Assembly: GCA_943704525.1 (NCBI GenBank)
Contig: CALSCQ010000683.1
Span: 1 to 29,814 of the forward strand
DNA: 29,814 nucleotides
Direction of reading: 5' to 3'
Origin: Pigoraptor vietnamica
Lineage: Eukaryota > Opisthokonta > Filasterea
Shown: in pieces, positions 18,001 through 29,100 of the stretch
Position numbering within the stretch: position 1 is the stretch's first letter
Layout of the letters: each line of letters opens with the position of its first letter
Translations under genes and position numbers: made by a program
The notes under the pieces: model-generated
Told to the model about the DNA's origin: nothing
Seen by the model: the letters and a program-made list of their open reading frames with translations, nothing else
Database searches by the model: none

Positions 18001-19939
18001 ATGGCGAACAGAGGGGGCAAGCGTGAGGCCACTGATACCGCCGACGACCCTGCGCCCGCGAAACACGCCCGTGGCGAACCTCTAGATTAGCGTTCCCGCG
18101 ACGTGCCGCTGACACATGTGGACGTGGGGGCCGTCGCAGGCCCTGTACGCCAGGGCGGTGGATGCGTCCGCCGGCATTTTCAAGCCGTGGCCCATGCAGG
18201 GCCCTGCGCCCAGGGACTGGTATGACGCCGAAGCGGGCGCCAACTTCGCGCATCGCGATTGTTTGGTGGCGTTGCGCGGGCAGATTGAGAGGGCGTCAAG
18301 CCTCGCCCGACGGCGTGGGGAAGTCCGGATTTGTACGCGTGCTCGCGGGCGCGTTCCAGAGCCGCCCTGATTTCTTTGTCGTGTATGTCGCGCAGTGCGA
18401 GGACTCGCTGTCCACGCCCAACCCGTGCTGCTACTACCTCGATCGCGTCGGGGAGGGCGTGCGTGCGTTTCAGAAGGCTAGAGGGAATGTCACTAGTATG
18501 GACAGTTCTCTCTGGGATATGATGCCGCCAACGAGGGGCTCGACATGGGAACGCTCAGCCAAGGACGCGTGCGAGGCCAAGCTGCGTGATCTCCGCGGTG
18601 TGTTCCACGCCTCCCATCCCCGCGTGAAGACTCTGCTCGTGTTCGACGAGGTTGACAAGATCGTGGAGGCGCGAATGCTTGGCATCGTCCTTTCAGCCTT
18701 CCTGTCGAGCATGCCCTCCGGCTGCCGCCTCGTGTCGGGCACGCCTGCACAGCTACATCGATACCCTTGGCGCTGGCTACGAGTGCTTCGTCCGGCATAC
18801 GACGCCGCTCGGCGCTGTCGAGTTGAAGCGTTGGCTTTGGACTCCGATGGGTCTGCGTGTTGTCTCTATGCTGGAAGAGAAGCGCGGCGTGCTTCTGCAA
18901 AACCAGCTGGCGTGGACGGGAGGCGTTCTGCGTGCGCTCGTGCGCATTGCGTGCGCTGTCGAAGGAGGCACCCCGTGGGCGTGGTCTGCACTGCAGAGTG
19001 AAGAGAAGAGCGCGATGACGATGCGCCGTTATGCCCTTGCATCGAGGCTTCCGGTGGACCTCGTCGCGCTGGGCGAGGCGTGCACGTCCATCTTCTTTGG
19101 CGGCAAGGCGGAATTCGGTTGGAACAACATACTCCTGCGCACACATCGCTCTTGTACGCCGCAGAGTCGAGGTCGAAGGGCACCGAGGGCAGTTTGAGCT
19201 GCGTCCCGCTCAACCCCGTCGCGCAGACTGTCCTTCTGCGCTGGTGGACGCAGTGGGTTAATGACGACATCCCCCGGAAGATTGCGGTGGCGCAGGAGGC
19301 GCTCAAGAGCAAGGACGATGCCGAACGCAGGTACGCCCTTGAGAGCCTGTTGCGGTATGCCATCATCACACGCTAGACACACACGCATGAGCTGCAAGTG
19401 CGCCGCGCGAAGGTGGGACCGGCGTCGGACGAGTGGAAGACGCTCGTGCTGCGTTGCGACGAGCACGTGCACACTTCTTGGGACGGTTCCCGCTCGGGGC
19501 GCGCTGCTTTGCGACGTTCACGGGCATCGGTCCGCCGTGTTTCGACTACGTCTTTAAGGTGGACGGCGAGCGCGAGGAGGATCCCACGCTCTACGTCTTC
19601 GTTGATGTCACCAAGTCGCGACTCAATCACATGCTGGACACGAAGGACGTGGGCACGCTTAAAGAGACCCTTTTCAGCGTCATTGCCAAGGTGATCGGCG
19701 TAAGGGGCGACGATGTGGACGTGGCTGTGACGGACGCGGCGACGGGCGATGAGGATATTGTCGTGTTGGACGAAGAGGGGAATGCCCGCAGTGTGCTGTT
19801 TGTCGTGGCCGTCGAGCCTTGCGCGGTCGAAGACACGGCCAGCTGGGTTCGTTACGCCCCCCTCGACAATGTGGGTGGCTTGTGGGCGTGTATGACGACG
19901 CCGTTGAAGCCACCGCCGAGTCGTGAGCTGGGGTACTAA
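18001..19939 (+). pseudogene. P-loop NTPase resembling RHS/Crinkler-type proteins, frameshifted and nonsense-interrupted
   Basis: ATG 18001 opens MANRGGKREATDTADDPAPA, which stops at TAG 18088. Protein-like sequence then continues in other frames: 18116-~18300 (ALYARAVDASAGIFKPWP), ~18295-18735 (P-loop-like SPDGVGKSGF, Walker B-like LLVFDEVDKI, CRLVSGTP), ~18730-19140, ~19130-19376 (ending TAG at 19374, with readable sequence continuing in the same frame), and ~19470-19939 (CFDYVFKVDG to ELGY and TAA). That makes five frame changes and at least one internal stop. The order P-loop, FDEVD, then a V-S-G-T sensor is reminiscent of trypanosome RHS and Crinkler NTPase modules; this is a weak resemblance from memory. 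The C-terminal part is unrecognised. Confidence 0.5.
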
Positions 19940-20111
19940 ATTACTACTCTCAGAGTTCGCGTGAGCGCATGGGGGCACAACACAATTGGATGGTGGAAAT
20001 AAACACGGTTTTCGGAATCGCGTGGGATTGGTCGGTTTGCGCGGCCAATCGGAAGCACAGGGGCAGACATCTGGCTGTCCGGTCTGCAGACCCGTGACTA
20101 CACACACACAC

Positions 20112-20153
<42 letters not shown>

Positions 20154-20422
20154 GCACACATGCACATACGCACACGCCCGTTGGTACTGCATTCAGCGTT
20201 GCTGTCAGTGCAGGTAGTGTGTGCGACTTTTCATGAGGTTGCTATGGGTTGATGCGGCCGTCGCGTGGGTGGCATTCCGTTCTGGAACGTCGTACAGCCA
20301 ACTCCCCAAAGTGAGCGCACCTGAACGGGCGCAGAGGGCCGTCGCTTTAAAGCGAAATCAGCGGAAGGCGTACACCACCGTCGTCTTGCAGCGCCAGGAC
20401 TTTCGCTTGTCTGCCGCACAAC
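19940..20422. other. spacer and promoter region upstream of the acid phosphatase
   Basis: This stretch contains an AATAAA at 19998-20003, about 60 bases after the upstream stop and possibly its polyadenylation signal. It also has ATTGG (20027-20031) and CCAAT (20045-20049) cores facing each other 14 bases apart, and a CA microsatellite. No gene was recognised here. Confidence 0.45.
20100..20174. repeat. (CA)n microsatellite, intergenic
   Basis: This is a CA tract with scattered CG steps, about 250 bases upstream of the acid phosphatase ATG. It resembles the intronic tracts elsewhere in the window but lies outside any recognised transcript. Confidence 0.92.
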
Positions 20423-23400
20423 ATGGCGCGCGCCCTGTGCCTCGCTGTCGTCGCCGTCGTCGTCGCGTCTGCGTGCGCACACAGGACAGAGCCAGAGTGG
20501 CGGCGACTCGGCGCCAACATATGGCATCACGTGGATGAAGCTTATCCGCCGACGCGCGCGGAGGAGTATTCAGTCTCTCGCGAGGACTTTGAGGTACCGT
20601 CGACGTCGCACTGACGTGTGTGTGAATCGTGGCACGGGATGCTTGTACACAACTGAACTGCAAGCAGATAAAGTCAATAGCTATCACGCACGCACACGCA
20701 CACCACACGTACACATAAAGCCGCGCATGTACTCCGTTGATGGTCGTTCGCTCAACGCAAAACAGGCGAACGATGCCGTGCTGAAGGTGTCGCCGGACAC
20801 GTTCGACAGCCTCGACAGCGTGGTCGTGTCGTGGAGCGGCGTGGACGGTGCCAGTTCGAGCGACTGGATTGCCGTCTACTCGCCCTCTTACAGCGCCAAC
20901 GAGGAGTATGTGGACTATGCATGGGCCATGTCGTCGCCGACGTACATGCAGGGCTACGGCAACATCACCATCCAGCTGGTCAACATGCGCACGCAGTACG
21001 AGTTCAGGTGCGCGCGCGTTTCGTAACCCATCTGCCCCCTGTAGCAAAGCTCACACACACACACACGCCCACGTGTCTTCCCGGCACACAAGCGCCTGCA
21101 TGCACACACGCACGCACATGTATGTATTTCGTGCTCACGTGTTGGTTGTGTTCTTTGTGCGCAGGTACTTCAAGAACAACACGCAGTACATTCTCACGGC
21201 CGTGAGCAACCTCGTCAGCCCCAACTCGGAGAATGAGCCCCTCCACGGTCGTCTCGCGCTCACCGGCCGCGACGGCGAAATGAGGTGGGCCTTCGTCATC
21301 CTTGCCAGTCCATATGTCGCGCAGTTTTTCAAAACGGAAAAGAGCAAAAAAAAAAAACACGATGAGCTGTGTTGCATTTCTACAATTCGCTCATCGAAGC
21401 TCTTGACGGACTCTCGCAGGGTCATGTGGGTGACGAACAGCAGCGCGCACCCTCCCGTCGTCAGGTACGGCCTCGATCCCGATGCTCTTCTCTTTGCGTC
21501 CGTCGGCGCGTCGCACACGTACACGGCGTCAGACATGTGCCAGGACCCGGCGACGGTCGTCCACCCGCGCACGGGCTATCGCGATGCCGGCGTGGTGCGT
21601 AGTTTGCCCTCTGTTCGTGTGCGTTGTATGCCTAGTGTGCCCTCTGGTCGCGTGTTTGTGTGCGCGCATGCGTTGTGTGTGTAGTGCGCCCTCTGTTCCT
21701 GCCCATAGTGGTGCCATTTTGTGGACGTGCGCGCGTTGTGTGTGTGAATCTTTCGCATCTGTCTGCGTGCGTGCATTCTGTGTGGCCTGGCAGTCTCACT
21801 CGCACTGTCACGTGCTGCAGATTCACGACGTGCTGCTGGCTGGCCTCCTACCGGACACGTTTTATTACTATGCGTAAGTAGGATCGCACGTGCCCTCACT
21901 TCCTGTCTGCGCTTCAATCAAGGCCACTTCGGCTGCTTCCACAACAGTGTGCCATTACCGTGTCCTGACATCTCCTATCCTCCGTGTCCTGACATTTCTC
22001 GTTCCGTGTTCTAACATTATTATTCGATCTCTGCACACACACGCAGCTTTGGCAACGAGCACGAGGGCTTCAGCGCCGTCAACAACTTCACCGCACCGCC
22101 GCTCTCCCTCCCCTTTGCCTCGCGTGGAATGTCCTTCATCGCGTACGGCGACATGGGCGAGTCGCGCGGCGACGGCGCCGTGAGCACCATGCAGCGCACG
22201 TTCGAGCACGTCGACGAAATCGACCTCGTGTACCACATTGGCGACATCAGCGTGCGTGTCCCAATTGCGTCGCCCTGTGTTGTGGAGTCAATGGGAATGT
22301 CTCATTGCCTTGCGCTATGTAGAGTTAGCGTGCGTGTCTCTGTTGCATTTCACCGCAATGTGAGAGTCAGCGGGTGTGCGTATTGGTCGCTCTGCTAGTG
22401 TTGCACTTTTCAGAAATTATTGCGTCTCGGCGCTGTGAGGTGTTCGGCGCTCTCTCCTCGTGTAACACTCTTCTCGCTTTCTGTCTTCAGTACGCCCGCG
22501 GTGCCGCGTACCTGTGGGAGTGGTTCGCCTACTTCATCCAGCCCGTCGCAACGCGCGTCCCGTACATGGTCGGAATTGGTGAGCTTTGCAAGACGCTGCT
22601 TTGTGGGCAATGTTATACAAAGCTTTTGGCGCGCTGATGTGCCACTAACACGCCTTCTTTCGCTTTTCTCCCCCCAGGAAATCGTGAGTTCGAGCGCCTT
22701 CTCCTCATACGCAATATCGACGCAGCGCCTACGAGCACTCCGTCTTCCCTTGTCCTTTTCTCTGCCATAGCTACAGCGTCGATGGGGTTATCAGCCTCAA
22801 ACAGCTGTTGATGTCTCTGCGCATTTAACGTCAATACTTCCTATCGCAGACGAGTATGACCACACGGATGGTGGCGACAAGGACCCCAGCAAGGCGCCCG
22901 GCAACGGCTACCACCCGTGGTGGGGCAACTACGGCGCGGACTCGTCCGGAGAGTGCGCCGTGCCAATGGTCAATCGGTTCCACATGCCCGACAACGGTGG
23001 GTGTTCTGTAAGGGTTTCCTTGCTCTTTGTCTTTTCATATTTTCTTATTCTTTTTTTTTCCCTCGCGCGTCGAACACGTCTTGCAATTCTTTCTTCTCTC
23101 TTGTCACACACGTTCTCACACTGCTTTGTTAATATTCGACAGGCAATGGCATTTTTTGGCACAGCTTTGACTTTGCTCTCGCCCACTTTGTGACGCTGAG
23201 CTCCGAGCACGACTGCGGCGAGGGCTCCCCGCAGGCCGTGTGGCTCGAGGCTGACCTCGCTGCCGTGGACCGCCGCGCGACGCCGTGGGTCGTCGTTGGT
23301 TTCCACCGGCCGATGTACTGCTCGGAGAACTACTTCACGGATTACCTCGTCTCGCTTGGCCTCAGGGCGAAGTTTGAGGACGTGGTGGGTGTGCGCTGCG

Positions 23401-24067
23401 TGCGGTTGAATCAACTTCCCAAGCGCTTGTCGTGCGTGCAAGTATGGGTTGAATGCACGTCGGTTGTCCGTGGGTTTTGTATTATCATCTCGATGAATTC
23501 GTTATTAACTTCGCCGTTGGTTTGCAGCTGTGCAAGTACCGAGTGAACCTTGTGCTCACCGGCCACTACCACAGGTGAGTTAGGGAAAGGTATAGCGAGT
23601 AGCAGTAAGAATCGCTCGAGGTAATTGTATTGCGATATGTGCCGTGCTAATGTGCTCAACGGTCCAAATCTTTGCAGCTATGAGCGCACGTGCCCCGTGT
23701 ACAAGGAAGAGTGCCTCGGCGACGAGACGTCGCCCAAGGCGCCAGTGCACGTGATGGTGCGTATGCCGCTTACCTGAGCGCGAGTGGCCGATGCATGCGT
23801 GAGCCGTTCGTTTTCTCGAAGCGCACATTCCATCTGCCCTCGTGCTGATTCCCTTATTACCCCCCTCGGCAGGTCGGTACTGCCGGCGCCGATCTGGACA
23901 ACGCCGACTACTACAACGTCACGTGGAGCGTGTACCATGACCAGTACTTTGGCTATGCGCTCGTCACTGCGGTGGACGCGCACACGCTGCGGCTCGAATA
24001 CCGCCACAACCACGACGACGCCCTTTTCGACAAATTCACCATCACGCACAACTACGGGCTCGACTGA
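20423..24067 (+). CDS. secreted purple acid phosphatase
   Basis: Exons: 20423-20593, 20721-21007, 21165-21284, 21420-21594, 21821-21873, 22047-22251, 22491-22578, 22678-22683, 22850-22996, 23143-23384, 23528-23574, 23678-23756, 23873-24067; 604 residues. A signal peptide (MARALCLAVVAVVVASACA) directs it to the secretory pathway. An N-terminal fibronectin-like region (DWIAVYSP; VMWVTNSS...VRYG) precedes the metallophosphatase core, which carries all five metal-site motifs of the family: GDMG (~304), GDISYA (~335), GNHE (~367-370), a V-x-x-H within VVVGFHRPMYC (~472) and GHYH (~510). The expected reaction is phosphomonoester hydrolysis at a binuclear Fe-Fe/Zn/Mn centre in lysosome, vacuole or outside the cell. 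Introns are 99-239 bases, all GT-AG. Exon 8 is only six bases. The second exon start (20721, AAAG acceptor) could instead be 20766. Confidence 0.92.
22678..22683 (+). other. 6-base microexon of the acid phosphatase
   Basis: CCCCCCAG precedes GAAATC, and GTGAGT follows. Spliced, the flanking exons give G|GA AAT C|AC GAG, that is Gly-Asn-His-Glu, the metal-binding GNHE motif; skipping it would remove the metal-ligand Asn and keep the frame. Confidence 0.85.
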
Positions 24068-24370
24068 GCGGGGGTGGGAGAGTGTCACTCTCACGCGCCG
24101 GCTACAATATCTTTTGTGGTCACCGTTGGTTTGTCGCTCGAATGCGAGGCGTATTGCCTTGCTATGCTTTGTGTGTTCGTTGAGGTGGCGTGCGTTGCGT
24201 TTGCGTCGCGGGCGGCGCGAACTGTGGGGCCGTCGTAATGTGGATTGAACGTGCTCTAAGTGCGGGAACCTTGGCGCCTATTGCATTGGGGCACACTACA
24301 CGTGATGTCGGTTGCGCGAGTGCGCAGGAGTGTGCGCATGCAGAAGTTCGTGCGTTGTTTATGGCGTTCG
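24068..24370. other. convergent spacer
   Basis: These 303 bases lie between the converging stops of the acid phosphatase and the DJ-1/PfpI gene. They should hold both 3' UTRs. No repeat, RNA gene or further reading frame with recognisable content was seen. Confidence 0.6.
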
Positions 24371-25381
24371 TCAATGGGCCTGCAACGTCTGCACGAACTT
24401 CTCCCCAAACGACCCCGCCGAGCTCGGCCCCTGCGCCGTGATGAGCTCCCTGTCCACCGTGACTTTCGGCAGGAGCGGCCAGTTCTCCTTCATGCGGGCG
24501 CCCGCCTCTCCAAGGCGCGTCTCGCAGTAGAACGGCACCGTCCCCCGGAGGAGAAGCTCGGTCGCCTTCTCTTCCCAGTTGGAATACACGGTCATCTGCC
24601 GAACAGTGGGTAAGAGAGATGATGTGCGCAGACGTACACGCAGGGCGCGAGGCGTGAAGCTTGCAACAATTCCTCTCTACTATGCGTGGTACGTGCCTGG
24701 TATCCTTCAAAGGCGAAGCGGCCCTCGGGCGACGCCAACCTCGTGGACAGCAGCGCGATCGGCCCGTGGCACAGCGCGCCAATCGGCTTACCGCGCTCGT
24801 GAAAGTACTTCAGAATGCGCCCCAACTCGCGATCGTCGACGAGATCTTCCATCGGCGCGTGTCCCCCGGGGATGAAGACGCCGACGTACTGGTCGAGGTC
24901 CTCGTCGGCAATCTCGGAGAACCGGTCCGGGGCCGCGAAATTCGTCGTGCGCTTGATGTCATCGACCATGCGGTGCGCCTCCTTATAGTCGCCGCGGCTG
25001 CCAAAGAACCACACGACCGAATCGCTGAAAGGATCCATGGCGGGCATGCTGCGATGCAACGCAGTCAACGTAGAGGCAGGGCGATCTATGCGCATGCGTT
25101 TGCGCCGTTACAGCCACATGTTGGGAGATTACTGTCAGGCGCACAGTGGTGACTCGTGCGACAATTGCCCTAGATGCGACTTACATTCCCGTCGGATTCG
25201 CAAAGATGGGCGTGAAGCCGGCTTCAAAAAGCTTCTTCAGAGGTTTGTACAGTTCCACAAGGAAATATCCGGTGTTTGCGTAGCGGTTTTCCTCGCGCAG
25301 CTGGAGGCGGTCAGCGCCCGACATGATGACGAGCACCTTTCGCGCCGGCTGCTGCGCGTTGACGGCGGTGTCTGAAGCCAT
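24371..25381 (-). CDS. DJ-1/PfpI family protein (class I glutamine amidotransferase-like)
   Basis: Three exons: 25381-25185, 25048-24697, 24595-24371; 257 residues from ATG 25381. The flavodoxin-like fold is visible as KVLVIMSGAD (first strand), TGYFLVELYKPLKKLFEAGF, the VGVFIPGGHAPMEDL loop with its conserved Gly-Gly-His, and the nucleophile elbow GALCHGPIALL (Cys about 159, followed by His). After the second intron comes MTVYSNWEEKATELL, the usual V-T-x-[FY]-S-N-x-E-E strand-turn of Hsp31-like members. The family includes glyoxalase III/deglycase-type chaperones and amidohydrolases; which activity applies here is open. Intron 1 is GT-AG (136 bases). Intron 2 (24596-24696) fits only with a GC donor (CAG|GCACGT), because the nearby GTACCA breaks the frame. 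Its C-terminus converges on the acid phosphatase. Confidence 0.85.
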
Positions 25382-26159
25382 TCTCGGAGGTTGCTGCCGG
25401 TGGATAGAGGACGATCTCTACGGCGACTGGGTTTCCGGACGAATGCCACTGATGCAATAACGGCGGAAGTCTGTCGAACTCTCAAAACGGCTCACTACGC
25501 GACCCAGTGTCCCGGGCCAACCAGTAATCGGCTTGCGTACAGTACATCACGGTCAACACTCCCAAGACAAGGCATCGTGCTGGGGTTGTGGGGGCGGCAT
25601 TGTTTCCGTGACGTCGCCACCCGTTCTTCCTATTACAAGGCGTCTTATCCCAAAAGATGGCTGCATACCGTGCATGCCGGCTCTTCTTCGGCTGTCCGTG
25701 TAACATGAACATATGTCTGGACAGTACCTTGGCGACACCTCGCTGCGAGTGCTGATTGGCTGGTGGCTTCTGAGACACTGACGCGGCCGAAAACACAGCG
25801 ACACTTCAACGCACTACGAAACGCACACGCACGCACGCCCTCACACGCACACGCACACGCACACGCACACGCACACGCACAGGCACACGCATACGCACAC
25901 GCACACGCACACGCACACGCACACGCACACGCACACGCACACCACACTTCTCTCCAAACGCACGCACACAACGCGCAGGCATGCAAATTTTTGTCCCCAC
26001 ACTCCCTCAGAGACACGAAAAGTCTTGATTCCATAGTGTGCGTGGTTTTATCTCTTTTGGACAGCGAGGCGGGGTCATCGCGCCCCTTTTCGTGTGCGCC
26101 GCATGGTCGTCGCGTGACAGTGACCGTCCCTTTGTGGACGTGTTTCGCACACATTCGAA
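25382..26159. promoter_or_regulatory. divergent promoter region between the DJ-1/PfpI and channel genes
   Basis: This is 778 bases, head-to-head. It holds an inverted CCAAT core (ATTGG, 25755-25759) and a CACACG hexanucleotide array. No coding content was recognised; the HAHAHA-type reading frames come from the array. Confidence 0.4.
25841..25943. repeat. (CACACG)n hexanucleotide array
   Basis: About 17 units of CACACG, with single variants (AGGCAC, CATACG), make up the array. It differs from the pure CA tracts elsewhere in its regular CpG every six bases. It lies about 220 bases upstream of the channel-gene ATG. Confidence 0.93.
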
Positions 26160-29100
26160 ATGGAGTCGCCTCGGGGATCCGGCGGTGCGTCGCCCACAAC
26201 GTCCTCGCGCGGCTCTCCCCGCTCGCGGCGCGGATCAAATGCAGAGCCTCTCACGGCAAATGGCCTCGCGTTTCTTCTCCTCCCGAAAACACGCCGGCAG
26301 AGTGAAGGGGACACCACGCTTGCCACTAGTAGCGAGTCTCCCCCATCGCGCTCGTCACCGCAGCCGAGACGTGCGACCATATCGACGCCCACTGCGCGTT
26401 CGAATCCGACGGTGATTATTCCCCCGCGACAGCTGAGCGAGCCGGAACCGATGCACGGGGGCCTGTCTCCCGCGCTCGCCCGCAGGCTATCTCAGAGCAC
26501 TGAGCCCCAGGGCGGCCTTGCGGCGTTGTCGCTCCCCTCCGTTGCGCCTGACGTCGTCGTGGACAGCGTTACGGTGACCAACATTCTCGAATCGGGTGAT
26601 CTGCAGACGCTGAACACGAGCGACCCGTTGGAGGCTGTGCGGCTGGCGGCCATCTCCGGCAGCCCCTCTATCCCGACGCTGGCAGTGGACGGCGAAGCGC
26701 TCAACGTGGACGAGTCGAACGAGCAGCAACCCGGGCGACGACGAGACAGCGGCTCCACACCGCGCGACGGGCGCTCGCGTGAGCCCAGTCCCTCGCGCCG
26801 GCGAGACAGCAGCCCGCGGCGGATGTCGCTGCTTGGGTCTTTCGAGGGGAGTCCGCTCCGCGCACGTGACCGCAGCAGGAGCCCCGGCCGCCGCCTCTCG
26901 CTGTCGTCGGACGGGTCGACGGTGTCCGGCATGTCCAAAAGGTCGTCGATCGACGAGGCGGAATCGCCGTTTGCGGAGGCCATCTCGCGCCTCGCCGAGT
27001 CTGCGAGTGCCATTGAGGAGTCTGCCGCCGCCGCCGTCGACAACATCCTCCCCTCCACGCCCACCGTCCCAGTGGCAGAAGCGCCCAGTGTGGACGACAT
27101 GCCCTCAATCGCGCTCCCGACGCTCGCGACAACGGAATCAGTCGCACAGTTGGACGCTTCCGCAAAGGCCGACTCCGCCCCTTCGGAAAAGCCCGCCGTG
27201 GATGACAAGACCGTGCCATCGGCGGAAGGAACGCCCGCCGTCGCACCAGTGACGGCCGACGGCGCAGCGCCGGAGAAGGACGCCGGGGTTCCACAGCCAC
27301 TGGCGGTACCTGCGCAGGGCGATGCCTCGCGGAGGAGCTCTGTGAGCGATGCGAAGGGTCCGGACGACGGAGAGAAGAGCGCCCCGGCGTCGCGCCGTTC
27401 GTCTTCGTCGTCAGAAGTTAGCATGGACGACATTGCTGCCCTCGCCGACGTGCAGCCGTGGTACAAGTCGCCCGCCTTTTGGCTGGAGGTGGTGCTGCTG
27501 CGCGACCGCTTTCCAAAGGCGCTGCGGGAGCCGCGGTCGCAGGCTCGCGTCCTGTGGAACTTTGTGGCCTTTTCCGCGATGATTGTGAGTGGCTGTGCTT
27601 TGTGCGAGCGCATCCAATTCCGTTGGACGTCTGCGCCTGTACGAACCGTGTCTTTGTCTAGGTCGTTGTGGCTTGGGGCTGTCGTAGTGGCTTGTTTTTG
27701 AGATGCCCTGTCCGATCCACAGCTGGCCTAAGTTTGATGTTCTGTCTCTTTCCTCCGCAGTACTTCACCGCGACGATTCCCTTCCGCGTGAGCTTTGGGA
27801 GCCCTGGTCCAATCTTCGATTACATTGACTACGCGTGCGATGTGTTCTTCGTGATCGATATCTTCCTTAACCTCCAGACGGGTGCGTGCGCCGGCTGCAC
27901 CTGTGTGCGCACGCGTGCCATTTCCCCGGCGAATGTATTGTGCGTGCGATATACTCGCGAAAATGTTTTGCGTGTTTCCGCACGCGCGTAAGGGAAAGGG
28001 TACAAGCGGAGCAGGGACGCAGCGTGTGTGCGAATGGCGTGGCTGGGCACTCTCGCTTTATAACTGCCCCTCACACACACACGGCTTGTTTTTGCGCAGG
28101 GTTCATGCACGAGGGCATTCTCGTGCTCCAGGAGGAGCGCTGCAAGCAACACTACCTGCAGGGGTGGTTCATGGTCGACTTTGTGTCGATGCTCCCGCTT
28201 AACTACGTCGCCCACATTCTCGGTGCGCCGGTGTTTTGCGTGCGTCGCTCGTGTGTGACTGTGTATCAGTGTGCGCACGCGGGGTGTGCAGTCTGTTTCG
28301 TGTGGGAGGAACTACAGCATCTCGCGTGTCTTGCTGCCATGTTATTTGTAGTCATCCAGCGCGCGCGCACTTTTGTCGTTGCTGCGCGCGATCCTTTGTG
28401 CCCAACAGTGCTTTGTCCCTTCGTCCCGTGCAGGTTTTCAGACGCTAGCGGCAATGCCCCGTATGATGCGCTTTGCGCGGCTGTTGCGGTGAGTGTTGCT
28501 TAATCACCCCCTTTCGTTGTTTTCTTCTTCCTTCTTGGTAGTGTGTAGCCGCGCGTCGCCAACACCACTTTCATCGCGTTGTTGGCTTCCTAGGGTGCGC
28601 ACTCCTACACTGTAACTCAGGGCTCACCCACACACGCGTGTGCCCTCATTTCTCATCAATGCGCGCTGTTCCGACCACGCGCACGCAGCTTCCGGAGCTA
28701 CCTCGAGGTGTTTGAGATGAAGTCGTCCGTCCCCGCGTTCATCCGCCTCTGCAAGCTCTTCCTGCTCATGTTTCTGCTCATCCACTGGACGGCGTGCATC
28801 TACTTCTTCATCGGGGTCGAGGAGGGCCTCGGAACGAACGAGTTTGTGCCCCCGCTGCGCCTCCAGAACGCCACCGTCGTCTCGCGGTGAGTGCTTTGGA
28901 GTCGTGTCGTGCTTTGGTTGGGGTTGTAGAGGAGGTCGCGCGCGTCCGGACAGTGTGCGAGGCCAATGTGCCTTCGTGTGAACGATCCCGCGCCTTCAAC
29001 TTGCTAGAAGTGGCTCCTGGCGGGACCCTTACGTTGATATGTCTGCTTCTTGCGTGCGTGTGCTGCGCAGGTACCTCTTTTCGGTGTACTTCTCGACGGC

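Noticed and set aside
14691-19939. Programmed ribosomal frameshifting to explain the broken frames
   Set aside because: About 12 changes at unlike sequences, with no shared slippery site or stop context, and none in neighbouring genes; decay or sequence error is simpler.
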